NCBI RefSeq assembly: GCF_001440405.1 | Contig: NZ_LLXX01000096.1 | Span: 1 to 41,973 of the forward strand | Origin: Bradyrhizobium valentinum | Lineage (GTDB): Bacteria; Pseudomonadota; Alphaproteobacteria; Rhizobiales; Xanthobacteraceae | Length of the DNA: 41,973 bases | Reading direction: 5' to 3' | Part shown: positions 8,689 to 16,872 of the stretch, one piece after another | Layout: every line of letters starts with the position of its first letter | Numbering within the stretch: the stretch's first letter is position 1 | Notes under the pieces: model-generated | Told to the model about the DNA's origin: nothing | Database searches by the model: none | The model's input: only the letters and a program-made list of their open reading frames with translations | Position numbers and translations under genes: made by a program

Positions 8689-9894
8689 ATGATGCAGCAA
8701 TCCGGAAAAGTCGTCGTCGTCAGCCAGCACTATCCGCCGGATCCGAGCACGACGGCCGCGATCATGGCGGCGATTTCGGAACGCATGGCGCAGGAAGCCG
8801 AAGTCCTGGTGCTGTCGGGAACGGCGGGCTCGGCTGCGGCGGCGTCGGCCGGCAAGCCTCAGATCGTCGAGGTCAGGAACTGGATGCCCGGCAAGGCCGC
8901 GCTAGGCAAGCGTGCCTTGGCCGAACTGCTGTTCACGGCAAGGACGTTGGTCGCGATGTTGACGAAGCTGCGGCGCGGCGACGTCGCGCTGACCGTGCCC
9001 GCACCCTTCATGCTGCCTTACGCCTTTGCCGCGGCCGCCAAATTGAAAGGCGCGAGGTCGGTGCTGATCATGCACGACCTCTATCCCGACGTCCTGATCA
9101 TGGCGGGCCTCCTGAAGCCGGATTCGTTGCTGGCGAAGGCGATGCGCGCCCTGAACGCGCTGATGTTTCGCACCCTCGACGCCGTCGTCATCATCGGCCG
9201 CGACACCGAAAAGCTGCTGCTGCGTTATGGCGGAATGACCCGTGACAAGATGCGGTTCATTCCGAACTGGGCGACGCTTGTGCCCGGCGTTCGCGCGGTC
9301 GATCCTGATAATCCGTATCGCCGCCCGCTTTCCGCCCGTTTTGTCGTCGGGCTGTCCGGCAATCTCGGCTTCACCCACGACCCCGTCATCGTATTCGAGG
9401 CGGCACGGTTGCTGCGCGACAACAAGGATATCCACTTCCTGCTGTCGGGCTGGGGAATCGGATTCGATCAATTGCGGGAAATGCAGTCCGAGGCAAAGCT
9501 TTCAAACGTCACGCTGGTCGACCGCGTCGAGGACGAACAGCTAGAAGCGTTTCTTTCGGCCGCCGACGTCTGGATCATTCCCTACCGCAAGAACGTCGCC
9601 GGCGTATCGGTGCCCAGCCGGTTCTACAATCTGCTGGCGATCGGCCGTCCGGTGATCCTGGTTTCCGAAGCGGATGCCGAGGCGGCGTTGACAGTGACCG
9701 AGCACGATGTCGGTTGGGTCGTCGAACCCGGCAACGCCGATGAGCTGGCGAAAACGGTAAACCGTGCGGCAGGCTCTGTGGATCCGCAGCGGGCCGAACG
9801 CGCGGCCGAAATCTCCAGACGGTTCGATTTTGAGATCGCGATGGCCGACTATTGCGGCCTGATCCGCGAGCTCTTGCAGAAGAAGCCAGGTTAG
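8689..9894 (+). CDS. GT4-family glycosyltransferase (WbuB/WcaI-like)
   Basis: This 401-aa cytosolic or membrane-associated glycosyltransferase has the two-domain GT-B layout. VVVVSQHYPPDPS near the N-terminus and MHDLYPDVL (about residue 125) are typical of the WbuB/WcaI group, which transfers 6-deoxyamino sugars or fucose to lipid-linked glycans. The C-terminal donor domain has FVVGLSGNLGFTHDP and a PSRFYNLLAIGRPVI segment that contains the donor-binding region. It follows the CapD-type dehydratase by 24 bases and is probably co-transcribed. Its stop overlaps by four bases the stop of the convergent transferase gene. The sugar transferred cannot be read from the sequence. Confidence 0.85.
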   Translation: MMQQSGKVVVVSQHYPPDPSTTAAIMAAISERMAQEAEVLVLSGTAGSAAAASAGKPQIVEVRNWMPGKAALGKRALAELLFTARTLVAMLTKLRRGDVALTVPAPFMLPYAFAAAAKLKGARSVLIMHDLYPDVLIMAGLLKPDSLLAKAMRALNALMFRTLDAVVIIGRDTEKLLLRYGGMTRDKMRFIPNWATLVPGVRAVDPDNPYRRPLSARFVVGLSGNLGFTHDPVIVFEAARLLRDNKDIHFLLSGWGIGFDQLREMQSEAKLSNVTLVDRVEDEQLEAFLSAADVWIIPYRKNVAGVSVPSRFYNLLAIGRPVILVSEADAEAALTVTEHDVGWVVEPGNADELAKTVNRAAGSVDPQRAERAAEISRRFDFEIAMADYCGLIRELLQKKPG

Positions 9895-10913
9895 CCGGCG
9901 GACATTTGCCGGCGCGAGAAGCGGTGCATCAGGAACGCCGTGGCGATGCTGCCGACGACGAAGAGCAGGATTGCGATTGCCGTCGACGAGGTCATGACCG
10001 AGCCGATCGCCAACGCAGCCAGCACGAGATTGAGGGCGAACACCTCGCTCACCACGCGCGATACCGAAAATCCGTTGTCGGTGGCACGCTGATAGAAGTG
10101 GGTGCGATGCGCCGCCCAGAACGGCTCGCGCCTTGCCATCCGCCGAAACAGCGTAACGGTCGCATCGGCTAGATAATAGAGTGGCAACAGCAGGGCGGTC
10201 GTGACGTGCTGATGCCAGGCGAGCTGCAGCAGACACCAACCGATGAGCAGGCCGATAGGCAGGCTGCCGACGTCGCCGAGAAAGATTTTCGCCACCGGCC
10301 GGTTGAACGGCGCGAAGCCGAGCATCGCGCCGAACAGCGCCGCGGCGGCGACCGTCGCCGGCGCCGGAAGTTCGCCGAGCCAGCCGAGCAGAACGAGTGC
10401 GCCGGTTACGGGCACGATCTCGGCGACGGTCATCAGGTCGAGCCCGTCCATGAAGTTGACGAGGTTCACGAACCACAGGCCCGCAAGCAACAATAGGCCG
10501 CGCTCGAGCCAGAACGGGCAGGCGGAGACGATCCTCACGTTTTCGGGCGCGGCGAGGATCACCGCTGCGACCGCCGCGCCCTGCAGCAGCAGCCGCGGCA
10601 CTACCGGGATGGTTTTGACGTCATCAGCAAAGCCTACGGCCGCAATGAACAGCGTCGCGCCAAATACTGCGACCGGGATTCTCATCTCCACCGCGCCGGC
10701 AGATGCGATGACCGCGGCAGCCGCGATCAGCGTGGCCGCGATCACCGCGATGCCTGCGCCCTGCGGCGTCGGAACCCGGTGGGAAGAGCGTGCGTTCGGC
10801 TTTGCCAGTGCTATTCGCAGCAGCAGCGGCCGGATCGCCCAGGTCAGGACGCCCGACAGCAGCGCCGCCGGCACCGCTGCAGCAAACGACAGCAGTAGTT
10901 GCGAATTGGCCAT
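9891..10913 (-). CDS. WecA/WbpL-type polyprenyl-phosphate N-acetylhexosamine-1-phosphate transferase
   Basis: This is an integral membrane protein of 340 aa in the MraY/WecA (GT4-phosphotransferase) family, which starts O-antigen synthesis by moving a sugar-1-phosphate to undecaprenyl phosphate. Family motifs are present in order: SSHRVPTPQGAG (about residue 43), GFADDVK (about 93), NFMDGLD (about 151), FLGDVGSLPIG (about 211) and the cytoplasmic RREPFWAAHRTHFYQR (about 261). With the CapD-type dehydratase nearby, the donor may be UDP-QuiNAc or a related 6-deoxy sugar, as in the Rhizobium WreQ/WreV pair; this is inference. It lies 27 bases downstream of the flippase-like gene on the same strand. 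Confidence 0.9.
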   Translation of the reverse strand: MANSQLLLSFAAAVPAALLSGVLTWAIRPLLLRIALAKPNARSSHRVPTPQGAGIAVIAATLIAAAAVIASAGAVEMRIPVAVFGATLFIAAVGFADDVKTIPVVPRLLLQGAAVAAVILAAPENVRIVSACPFWLERGLLLLAGLWFVNLVNFMDGLDLMTVAEIVPVTGALVLLGWLGELPAPATVAAAALFGAMLGFAPFNRPVAKIFLGDVGSLPIGLLIGWCLLQLAWHQHVTTALLLPLYYLADATVTLFRRMARREPFWAAHRTHFYQRATDNGFSVSRVVSEVFALNLVLAALAIGSVMTSSTAIAILLFVVGSIATAFLMHRFSRRQMSAG

Positions 10914-10940
10914 TCTGTCCGCGCGGAAAGTTACTGAAGA

Positions 10941-11900
10941 TTACTTGGGAACCTCAATGGCCGCCGTGCCCTGCGCGGCCTTCTCGGCGCTCAAGATCCA
11001 GACCAGCCCGCCGATCGCGCCGACGATGAAGTATACTGCGCCATAGAGCAGCGAGATGTTGACGCCCTCGTTGGCCATCAGTCCGGCATATCCGAACGCC
11101 AGCCCCATGGTGGCCTCGCGGACGCCCCAACCGGCAATCGAAATCGGCAGCATGGTGATCAGCATCACGGGCGGAACGAGCTGAAAAATCTGGCCGAACA
11201 GCACGGGGGCTGCGATCGACTGCACCACGCACCAGGCGATGACGACGGCGAGCACATGCACCAGCAACGACAGCACAGCGACTTTCGGACCGTGAACGCG
11301 GCCGAACAGCACGCGGTTGGCGATCACCGAACAGGCGTGGATGTGATGGGTTCCCCACCAGTGCTTCAGCCACGGCCACGGCAGCCTGCCGAGCAGCAGA
11401 AATCCGAGGCCGCCGGCAAGCGCTGCGAAATCGACGAACAGCAGCGCCGACCTGCCGTGCGGATCGGTGATCAGCCGGTAGCTCCAGGGCAGGCTCGCGA
11501 CGATGACCACCGCGAGCGCGATCAGGCCGATAGCGCGGTCGACGAAGATCGAATAGGTCGCAGCCCGCCAGCCGTGGCCGCTGCGGGCCACCAGCCACAG
11601 CCTGACCGCGTCGCCGCCGATCGAGGAGGGTAGCGTCTGGTTGAAGAAGGTTCCGATCACGTTGAAGCGCATCGCTTGCCGGATCGGCAGCGGCGCGCCG
11701 CACTCCGCGCTGATCTCGCGCCATCGCAATACGCCGATGAATATCTGCAGGAACGCCACGGCGATCGCTACGCCGATCCAGCCAAGGCTGGAAACGTCGA
11801 TGCGGGCGGCGAGGTCGGCGAGATCGACCTTGCGCAGCGAGAAATACAGGAGCGCCGCCGAGACCAGTATCTTCAAAGTCGAAAGCAGGATTCGGCGCAT
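10941..11900 (-). CDS. Flippase-like/UPF0104 integral membrane protein (LPG synthase TM-region family)
   Basis: The protein (319 aa from ATG 11900) consists almost entirely of membrane helices and matches the lysylphosphatidylglycerol synthase transmembrane-region family (also AglD/YbhN-like). Recognisable segments are LRWREISAECG, NVIGTFFNQTLPSSIGGDAVR, with the conserved SSIGGDAVRLW, and SIFVDRAIGL. Members without the synthetase domain are thought to help move lipids or polyprenyl-linked glycans, but the function is poorly known. A TTG at 11945 would add 15 residues. It precedes the WecA-type gene in an apparent two-gene operon transcribed away from the UDP-glucuronate epimerase gene. Confidence 0.8.
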   Translation of the reverse strand: MRRILLSTLKILVSAALLYFSLRKVDLADLAARIDVSSLGWIGVAIAVAFLQIFIGVLRWREISAECGAPLPIRQAMRFNVIGTFFNQTLPSSIGGDAVRLWLVARSGHGWRAATYSIFVDRAIGLIALAVVIVASLPWSYRLITDPHGRSALLFVDFAALAGGLGFLLLGRLPWPWLKHWWGTHHIHACSVIANRVLFGRVHGPKVAVLSLLVHVLAVVIAWCVVQSIAAPVLFGQIFQLVPPVMLITMLPISIAGWGVREATMGLAFGYAGLMANEGVNISLLYGAVYFIVGAIGGLVWILSAEKAAQGTAAIEVPK

Positions 11901-12076
11901 CTCGCCCGTGCTGGGTTTGAGAAGGGGGTGCAAAAAGCGATGCAATTCGGCGCCTTGGTATGGTTTTCAGGCCGGTCTGGCAATAGCGGGGCTGGTAAGT
12001 GTTGCGGCCCCCTCGACAACGCGGGTAAAAAGGCGCGAACCGGATGTGGCGAGCCGGTGCCACGTTCAGGGAAATG

Positions 12077-13066
12077 ATGTCGGATCAGGCAATATTGGTC
12101 ACGGGGGCAGCCGGGTTCATCGGCTTCCACGTCGCTCGCCGGCTGCTTGCCGAAGGCCGCGCTGTGGTCGGCCTCGACAATCTCAACCACTATTACGATC
12201 CGGCGCTGAAGGCAGCGCGGCTGGACATCCTGCGCGGGGAACGAGATTTCGCGTTCGAACAGATCGATCTTGCCGACCGCACATCAATGGAACGCCTGTT
12301 TGCCAAGCATCGCTTTGCCAGGGTGGTGCATCTCGCGGCGCAGGCGGGCGTGCGTTATTCGATCGACCAGCCGCACGCCTATGTCGACGCCAATCTCGCG
12401 GGTTTCGTCAATGTGCTGGAAGGCTGCCGGCATCATGGATGCGTACATCTGGTCTATGCGTCATCCTCGTCGGTCTACGGCGCCAATACGAAGCTACCGT
12501 TCTCGGAGGACGACAAGACCGATCATCCGGTCAGCCTCTATGCCGCCACGAAGAAGGCCAATGAGCTGATCGCACATTCCTACAGCCACCTCTACCACCT
12601 TCCGGTGACGGGCCTGCGGTTCTTTACCATCTACGGGCCATGGGGACGGCCCGATATGGCGTATTTCCTCTTTACCAAAGCGATCGTGGAGGGCACTCCG
12701 ATCAGGCTCTTTAACCATGGCAGGATGCGGCGCGACTTTACCCATGTTGCGGACGCGACGCGTGCCATACTGCACCTGGTCGATCAGGCCCCGCGCGATG
12801 GCGGCCCGGCGGCCGCTGCGCCAGCACGGATTTACAATGTTGGCAACAATCACCCGGAAGAACTAACCCATGTGGTATCGGTTCTGGAGCGGGAATTAGG
12901 CCGCGCGGCGGTAAAGGAGATGCTGCCGATGCAGCCCGGAGACGTGACCGAGACCTTCGCCGATGTCGCGGAATTGATGCGCGACACCGGTTTCAGGCCG
13001 CAGACCTCGATCGAGGACGGGCTTGCCGATTTTGTCGCCTGGTATCGTGACTTTTACAGGATTTGA
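12077..13066 (+). CDS. UDP-glucuronate 4-epimerase (LpsL-type)
   Basis: The enzyme should interconvert UDP-glucuronate and UDP-galacturonate. It is a 329-aa SDR epimerase with VTGAAGFIGFH at the N-terminus, then DNLNHYYDPALK, AAQAGVRYS, ASSSSVYGAN, SLYAATKKANE (catalytic Tyr and Lys) and TIYGPWGRPDMA. This combination is characteristic of bacterial UDP-GlcA 4-epimerases rather than UDP-glucose epimerases. I chose the second of two adjacent ATGs (12077) because the AGGGA just upstream is better spaced from it. The gene is followed by manC after 7 bases. UDP-GalA could feed LPS core or lipid A, both of which carry galacturonate in rhizobia. Confidence 0.9.
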   Translation: MSDQAILVTGAAGFIGFHVARRLLAEGRAVVGLDNLNHYYDPALKAARLDILRGERDFAFEQIDLADRTSMERLFAKHRFARVVHLAAQAGVRYSIDQPHAYVDANLAGFVNVLEGCRHHGCVHLVYASSSSVYGANTKLPFSEDDKTDHPVSLYAATKKANELIAHSYSHLYHLPVTGLRFFTIYGPWGRPDMAYFLFTKAIVEGTPIRLFNHGRMRRDFTHVADATRAILHLVDQAPRDGGPAAAAPARIYNVGNNHPEELTHVVSVLERELGRAAVKEMLPMQPGDVTETFADVAELMRDTGFRPQTSIEDGLADFVAWYRDFYRI

Positions 13067-13073
13067 GGCGCCG

Positions 13074-14486
13074 ATGAGCCGACGAATTATTCCCCTGATC
13101 ATGTGCGGTGGCGCGGGAACGCGGCTGTGGCCGGCCTCGCGCGAAGTCCACCCCAAGCAATTCCTGTCCTTGTTCGGGGCGCGCTCGACGTTCCAGGACA
13201 CGCTGTTGCGGGTCTCGGACGCGACGCTGTTCGAACGGCCCGTCATCATCACCAACAACGCCTATCGCTTCATGGTGCTCGAGCAACTGGCGGAGATCGG
13301 GCTAGAGGCCGACGTGCTGCTCGAACCGATGCGGCGCGATTCCGGGCCTGCGATTGCGGCTGGCGCCGCGTTTGCCGAGACGCGCGACAAGGATGCGATC
13401 GTGCTGGCGCTTGCCGCCGATCACGTGGTTTCCGATACGCCCGCCTTCCTCGCCGCCTGCCGCGAAGGGCTGGCTGCGGCGGAAGCCGGGCACATCGTCA
13501 CGTTCGGCGTGCAACCCGAACGCGCCGCCACCGAATATGGCTACATCAATCCCGGCGAAGTCATTTCCGGCAAGGTCCACGCGGTCGCGAAGTTTGTCGA
13601 GAAGCCTGATCCGGCAACGGCGGCGAGTTACGTCGAGGCCGGCTATCTCTGGAACAGCGGCAACTTCATGTTCCGCGCCGCCATACTGTCGGATGAATAT
13701 CGCAAGGTCGATGCGGACAGCGTCCAGGCCGTGACCGACGCGGTGGCGAAGGCGGGCACCGACCTCGGATTCGTCAAGCTCGACGATGCCGCGTTCGGAT
13801 CGGCGAAGTCGATCTCGATTGATTATGCGGTGATGGAAAAGACCTCGCGCGCCGCGGTCGTGCCGGTCGCATGCGGCTGGTCCGACGTCGGCTCCTGGCA
13901 TGCGGTGTGGGAATTGTCCGGCAAGGATGGCGAGGGTAACGCGGCGCGCGGCGTTGCGGTGTTCGAGGATTCCCGCAACTGCAACGTATCGACCGACCGC
14001 GCGCTGGTCGCGCTCGAAGGCGTCGACGATCTCGTGGTTGTCGCGACCCAGGACGCCGTGCTGGTCTCCAGGCAAAAGGACGCCAACGGGCTGAAGCGGC
14101 TGGTTGCGAAGCTGAAGACGGTGGCGCCGCAGGTGACCGAGGATCACATCAGGGTACACAGGCCCTGGGGATCCTATCAGTCGGTCGACAATGGCGATCG
14201 GCATCAGGTCAAGCGCATCATCGTCAAGCCGGGCGGGCGGCTTTCGCTGCAGAAGCATCACCACCGGGCCGAGCACTGGATCGTGGTGCGCGGAACGGCG
14301 CAGGTTACCGTCAACGAGCTGGTCAAGACCGTGCACGAGAACGAATCGATCTACATCCCGATCGGCGCGGTGCACCGGTTGGAGAATCCCGGCAAGATCC
14401 AGCTCGAATTGATCGAGGTCCAGACCGGCAGCTATTTCGGCGAGGACGACATCATCCGCATCGAGGACGACTACCGGCGCAGTTGA
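13074..14486 (+). CDS. manC: Mannose-1-phosphate guanylyltransferase / mannose-6-phosphate isomerase
   Basis: This 470-aa type II bifunctional enzyme makes mannose 6-phosphate from fructose 6-phosphate and GDP-mannose from mannose 1-phosphate and GTP. The nucleotidyltransferase part has MCGGAGTRLWPASR and HPKQFL near the N-terminus, AADHVV (about residue 115) and FVEKP (about 175). The C-terminal cupin isomerase part (about 360-470) has KPGGRLSLQKHHHRAEHW, with the metal-binding histidines and glutamate. The ATG at 13074 has GAGG five bases upstream and lies 7 bases after the epimerase stop. No phosphomannomutase is in the window. Confidence 0.93.
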   Translation: MSRRIIPLIMCGGAGTRLWPASREVHPKQFLSLFGARSTFQDTLLRVSDATLFERPVIITNNAYRFMVLEQLAEIGLEADVLLEPMRRDSGPAIAAGAAFAETRDKDAIVLALAADHVVSDTPAFLAACREGLAAAEAGHIVTFGVQPERAATEYGYINPGEVISGKVHAVAKFVEKPDPATAASYVEAGYLWNSGNFMFRAAILSDEYRKVDADSVQAVTDAVAKAGTDLGFVKLDDAAFGSAKSISIDYAVMEKTSRAAVVPVACGWSDVGSWHAVWELSGKDGEGNAARGVAVFEDSRNCNVSTDRALVALEGVDDLVVVATQDAVLVSRQKDANGLKRLVAKLKTVAPQVTEDHIRVHRPWGSYQSVDNGDRHQVKRIIVKPGGRLSLQKHHHRAEHWIVVRGTAQVTVNELVKTVHENESIYIPIGAVHRLENPGKIQLELIEVQTGSYFGEDDIIRIEDDYRRS

Positions 14487-14638
14487 GCGAACGGTCGTTT
14501 TACCGGTCCCGGCGGCTGTAATTCTTTGAATCAAAACGTGTCCGAAAACCGTCGATCGCGTTCGCCACATCTGTGACGGCGTGCTAGAGAACCGCCGGGG
14601 ACGTTACCGGCGCAGAATCTGCTTGGGGTCGATAAATC

Positions 14639-15655
14639 ATGAGTTCCAAAGGGTCCGCATCTGCCGCGAAGACCGATGCAGAACGCGGCTTGCGCGTCGG
14701 CGTGGTCGGCGCAGGCGTGATGGGCAGCAACCATGCCCGCGTGCTGGCTGGTCTGCCCGGGGTGACGCTGGTCGGCATCGTCGATCCGTTGCCGGAACAC
14801 CGTGTGCGCGCCACCGCGCTTGCCGGCTGCCGGGCGTTCGCTGATCTCGACGAGCTGTTTGACGAGGGCGTCGATGCCGTGACGATCGCGGCGCCGACCC
14901 ATCTGCATCACGAGATTGCGCTCGCCTGCATCACCCGCAACATCCACATCCTGGTCGAGAAGCCGGTCGCTTCCACCGTGGAGGAGGGGCAGGGCATCGT
15001 CAACGCGGCGCGCAGCGCCGGCGTGACGCTGATGGTCGGCCATGTCGAGCGCTTCAATCCGGCGGTCGCCGCAATCAAGCAGGCAATTTCGGGCGAGGAC
15101 ATTCTCTCGATCGGCATCACCCGCGTCGGGCCGTTCCCGCCGCGGATGTCGAATGTCGGCGTCGTGATCGATCTCGCGGTGCACGATATCGACCTGATCC
15201 GCTGGTTCACCGAGTCCGATATCGTCGAGGTGCAGCCGCAGCTCTCGAGCGCGGTTGCCGAGCGCGAGGACATTGCGCTGCTGCAGTTCCGCACCGCCTC
15301 CGGCGTGCTCGCCCACATCAACACCAACTGGCTGACGCCGTTCAAGGCGCGCAGCGTCACGGTTGCGACGCGCGGCAAATATGTGATGGGCGATCTGCTG
15401 ACACGCCAGGTAACCGAGTGTTTCGGCTTCAAGCCCGACGGCAGCTATTCGATGCGGCATCTGCCGGTCGGGCATGACGAACCGCTGCGCGCCGAACTGA
15501 TCGCCTTCCTCGATGCCGTCCGCACCGGCAATGTGCCGGCAGTTTCCGGCGACGAGGGCGTCGCCAGTCTCGAAATCGCGATCCGCTGCCTCGAGCAGCC
15601 CGCCAAGCCCGCGGCTTCCGCCGCGCGCAAGGGCCCGCGCCGCATCGCCGGCTGA
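14639..15655 (+). CDS. Gfo/Idh/MocA-family NAD-dependent dehydrogenase, probable UDP-GlcNAc 3-dehydrogenase (GnnA-like)
   Basis: The 338-aa protein has an N-terminal Rossmann fold (VGVVGAGVMGSNHARVL, about residues 21-37), the family signature HILVEKPVA (about 103-111, catalytic Lys) and a C-terminal Gfo/Idh substrate domain with DLAVHDIDLIRWF. Together with the PLP aminotransferase 29 bases downstream it forms the oxidase/aminotransferase pair that places an amino group on C3 of an N-acetylhexosamine. GnnA acts on UDP-GlcNAc for lipid A, and WlbA acts on UDP-GlcNAc uronate. No UDP-GlcNAc 6-dehydrogenase or N-acetyltransferase lies nearby, so I favour the lipid A role. The 152 bases upstream hold no gene and presumably carry the promoter. 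Confidence 0.82.
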   Translation: MSSKGSASAAKTDAERGLRVGVVGAGVMGSNHARVLAGLPGVTLVGIVDPLPEHRVRATALAGCRAFADLDELFDEGVDAVTIAAPTHLHHEIALACITRNIHILVEKPVASTVEEGQGIVNAARSAGVTLMVGHVERFNPAVAAIKQAISGEDILSIGITRVGPFPPRMSNVGVVIDLAVHDIDLIRWFTESDIVEVQPQLSSAVAEREDIALLQFRTASGVLAHINTNWLTPFKARSVTVATRGKYVMGDLLTRQVTECFGFKPDGSYSMRHLPVGHDEPLRAELIAFLDAVRTGNVPAVSGDEGVASLEIAIRCLEQPAKPAASAARKGPRRIAG

Positions 15656-15684
15656 ACTCTCCCATCCGATTCCCGGAAGGCACC

Positions 15685-16836
15685 ATGAACCAGCATATGC
15701 GCCAAGAACCCGTTCCCTTCGTCGACATTACCGCGCAGCGCCGACGGCTCGGCAAGTCGGTCGATGATGCCGTTGCCCGCGTGCTCAACCACTGCCAGTT
15801 CATCAACGGCCCGGAGGTCACGGAGCTGGAAGCCGCGCTTGCAAAATTTTGCGGCGCCAAGCATGTCGTGAGCTGCGCCAGCGGCACCGACGCGCTGCTG
15901 ATGGTGCTGATGGCGAAGCAGATCGGCCCCGGCGATGCCGTGTTGTGTCCCTCCTTCACCTTTTGCGCGACCGGCGAGGTGGTGGTGCTGACCGGTGCCA
16001 CGCCCGTCTTCGTCGACGTCGACGAGATGACCTTCAACATCGACCCCGGCTCGCTCAAGCGCGGCATCGCAACCGCGCGGCAGCGTGGCCTGAAGCCGCG
16101 GGCGGTGATCCCGGTCGACCTGTTCGGGCAGAGCGCTGACCACGACGCCATCGGCGCCATCGCGGAGGCCGAGGGCCTCTTCGTGCTCAACGACGCCGCG
16201 CAGAGCTTTGGCGCCAGCTACAAGGGCCGCCGGCTCGGTACCTTCGGCCTGGCGACCACAACCAGCTTCTTTCCCGCAAAGCCGCTCGGCTGCTACGGCG
16301 ACGGCGGCGCGATCTTCACCGACGACGATGCGCTGGCCGAAACGCTGCGCAGCATCCGCGTCCACGGCCAGGGCTCGGACAAATACGACAATGTCCGTAT
16401 CGGTCTCACCGCGCGGCTCGACACTATGCAGGCCGCGATTCTGATCGAGAAGCTGAAAATCTTCGAGGACGAGATCGCGGCGCGCAATGTGGTTGCAGAG
16501 CGCTATGCGCGGGGGCTCGGAAATGTCGTGACCGTGCCCCGTCTTGCCAGCGGCTGCAGCTCGATCTGGGCCTGCTATACCATCCGCTTGCCCAAAGGCA
16601 CGGACCGTGACCGCTTCGTTGCCAACCTGAAGGCGCAGGGGATTCCGACCGCGATCTATTACACGAAATCGATGCATCAGCAGACCGCCTACAAGAGTTT
16701 CCCGGTGGCGGATGGCGGGCTGCCGGTGAGCGAAAAGCTCTCGGACGATGTCGTCAGCCTGCCGATTCACGCCTATCTCGACGAGGCGACGCAGGCGCGG
16801 GTGATCGAGGCGGTGCGCGGCGCGCTCTCTTCCTGA
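15685..16836 (+). CDS. DegT/DnrJ/EryC1/StrS-family PLP aminotransferase, probable UDP-3-keto-GlcNAc aminotransferase (GnnB-like)
   Basis: This 383-aa fold-type I PLP enzyme shows the family layout: FVDITAQRRRL at the N-terminus, CASGTDALLM (phosphate-binding, about residue 67), DAAQSFGASYKG (PLP-ring Asp, about 171) and FFPAKPLGCYGDGGA, in which the Lys forms the Schiff base (about 194). It should transfer an amino group, usually from glutamate, to the 3-keto sugar made by the preceding gene. GGAAGG stands before the ATG. WlbC/WbpE-type use on a uronate sugar is the main alternative. MurJ follows after 36 bases. Confidence 0.86.
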   Translation: MNQHMRQEPVPFVDITAQRRRLGKSVDDAVARVLNHCQFINGPEVTELEAALAKFCGAKHVVSCASGTDALLMVLMAKQIGPGDAVLCPSFTFCATGEVVVLTGATPVFVDVDEMTFNIDPGSLKRGIATARQRGLKPRAVIPVDLFGQSADHDAIGAIAEAEGLFVLNDAAQSFGASYKGRRLGTFGLATTTSFFPAKPLGCYGDGGAIFTDDDALAETLRSIRVHGQGSDKYDNVRIGLTARLDTMQAAILIEKLKIFEDEIAARNVVAERYARGLGNVVTVPRLASGCSSIWACYTIRLPKGTDRDRFVANLKAQGIPTAIYYTKSMHQQTAYKSFPVADGGLPVSEKLSDDVVSLPIHAYLDEATQARVIEAVRGALSS

Positions 16837-16872
16837 TTTCACGGTTTGGCGAATATGCGCTAGAAGCGGCGC

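Noticed and set aside
10954..12063. 369-codon minus-strand frame overlapping the UPF0104 gene
   Set aside because: Arg/Pro-rich composition and no hydrophobic pattern; the other frame gives a convincing membrane protein.
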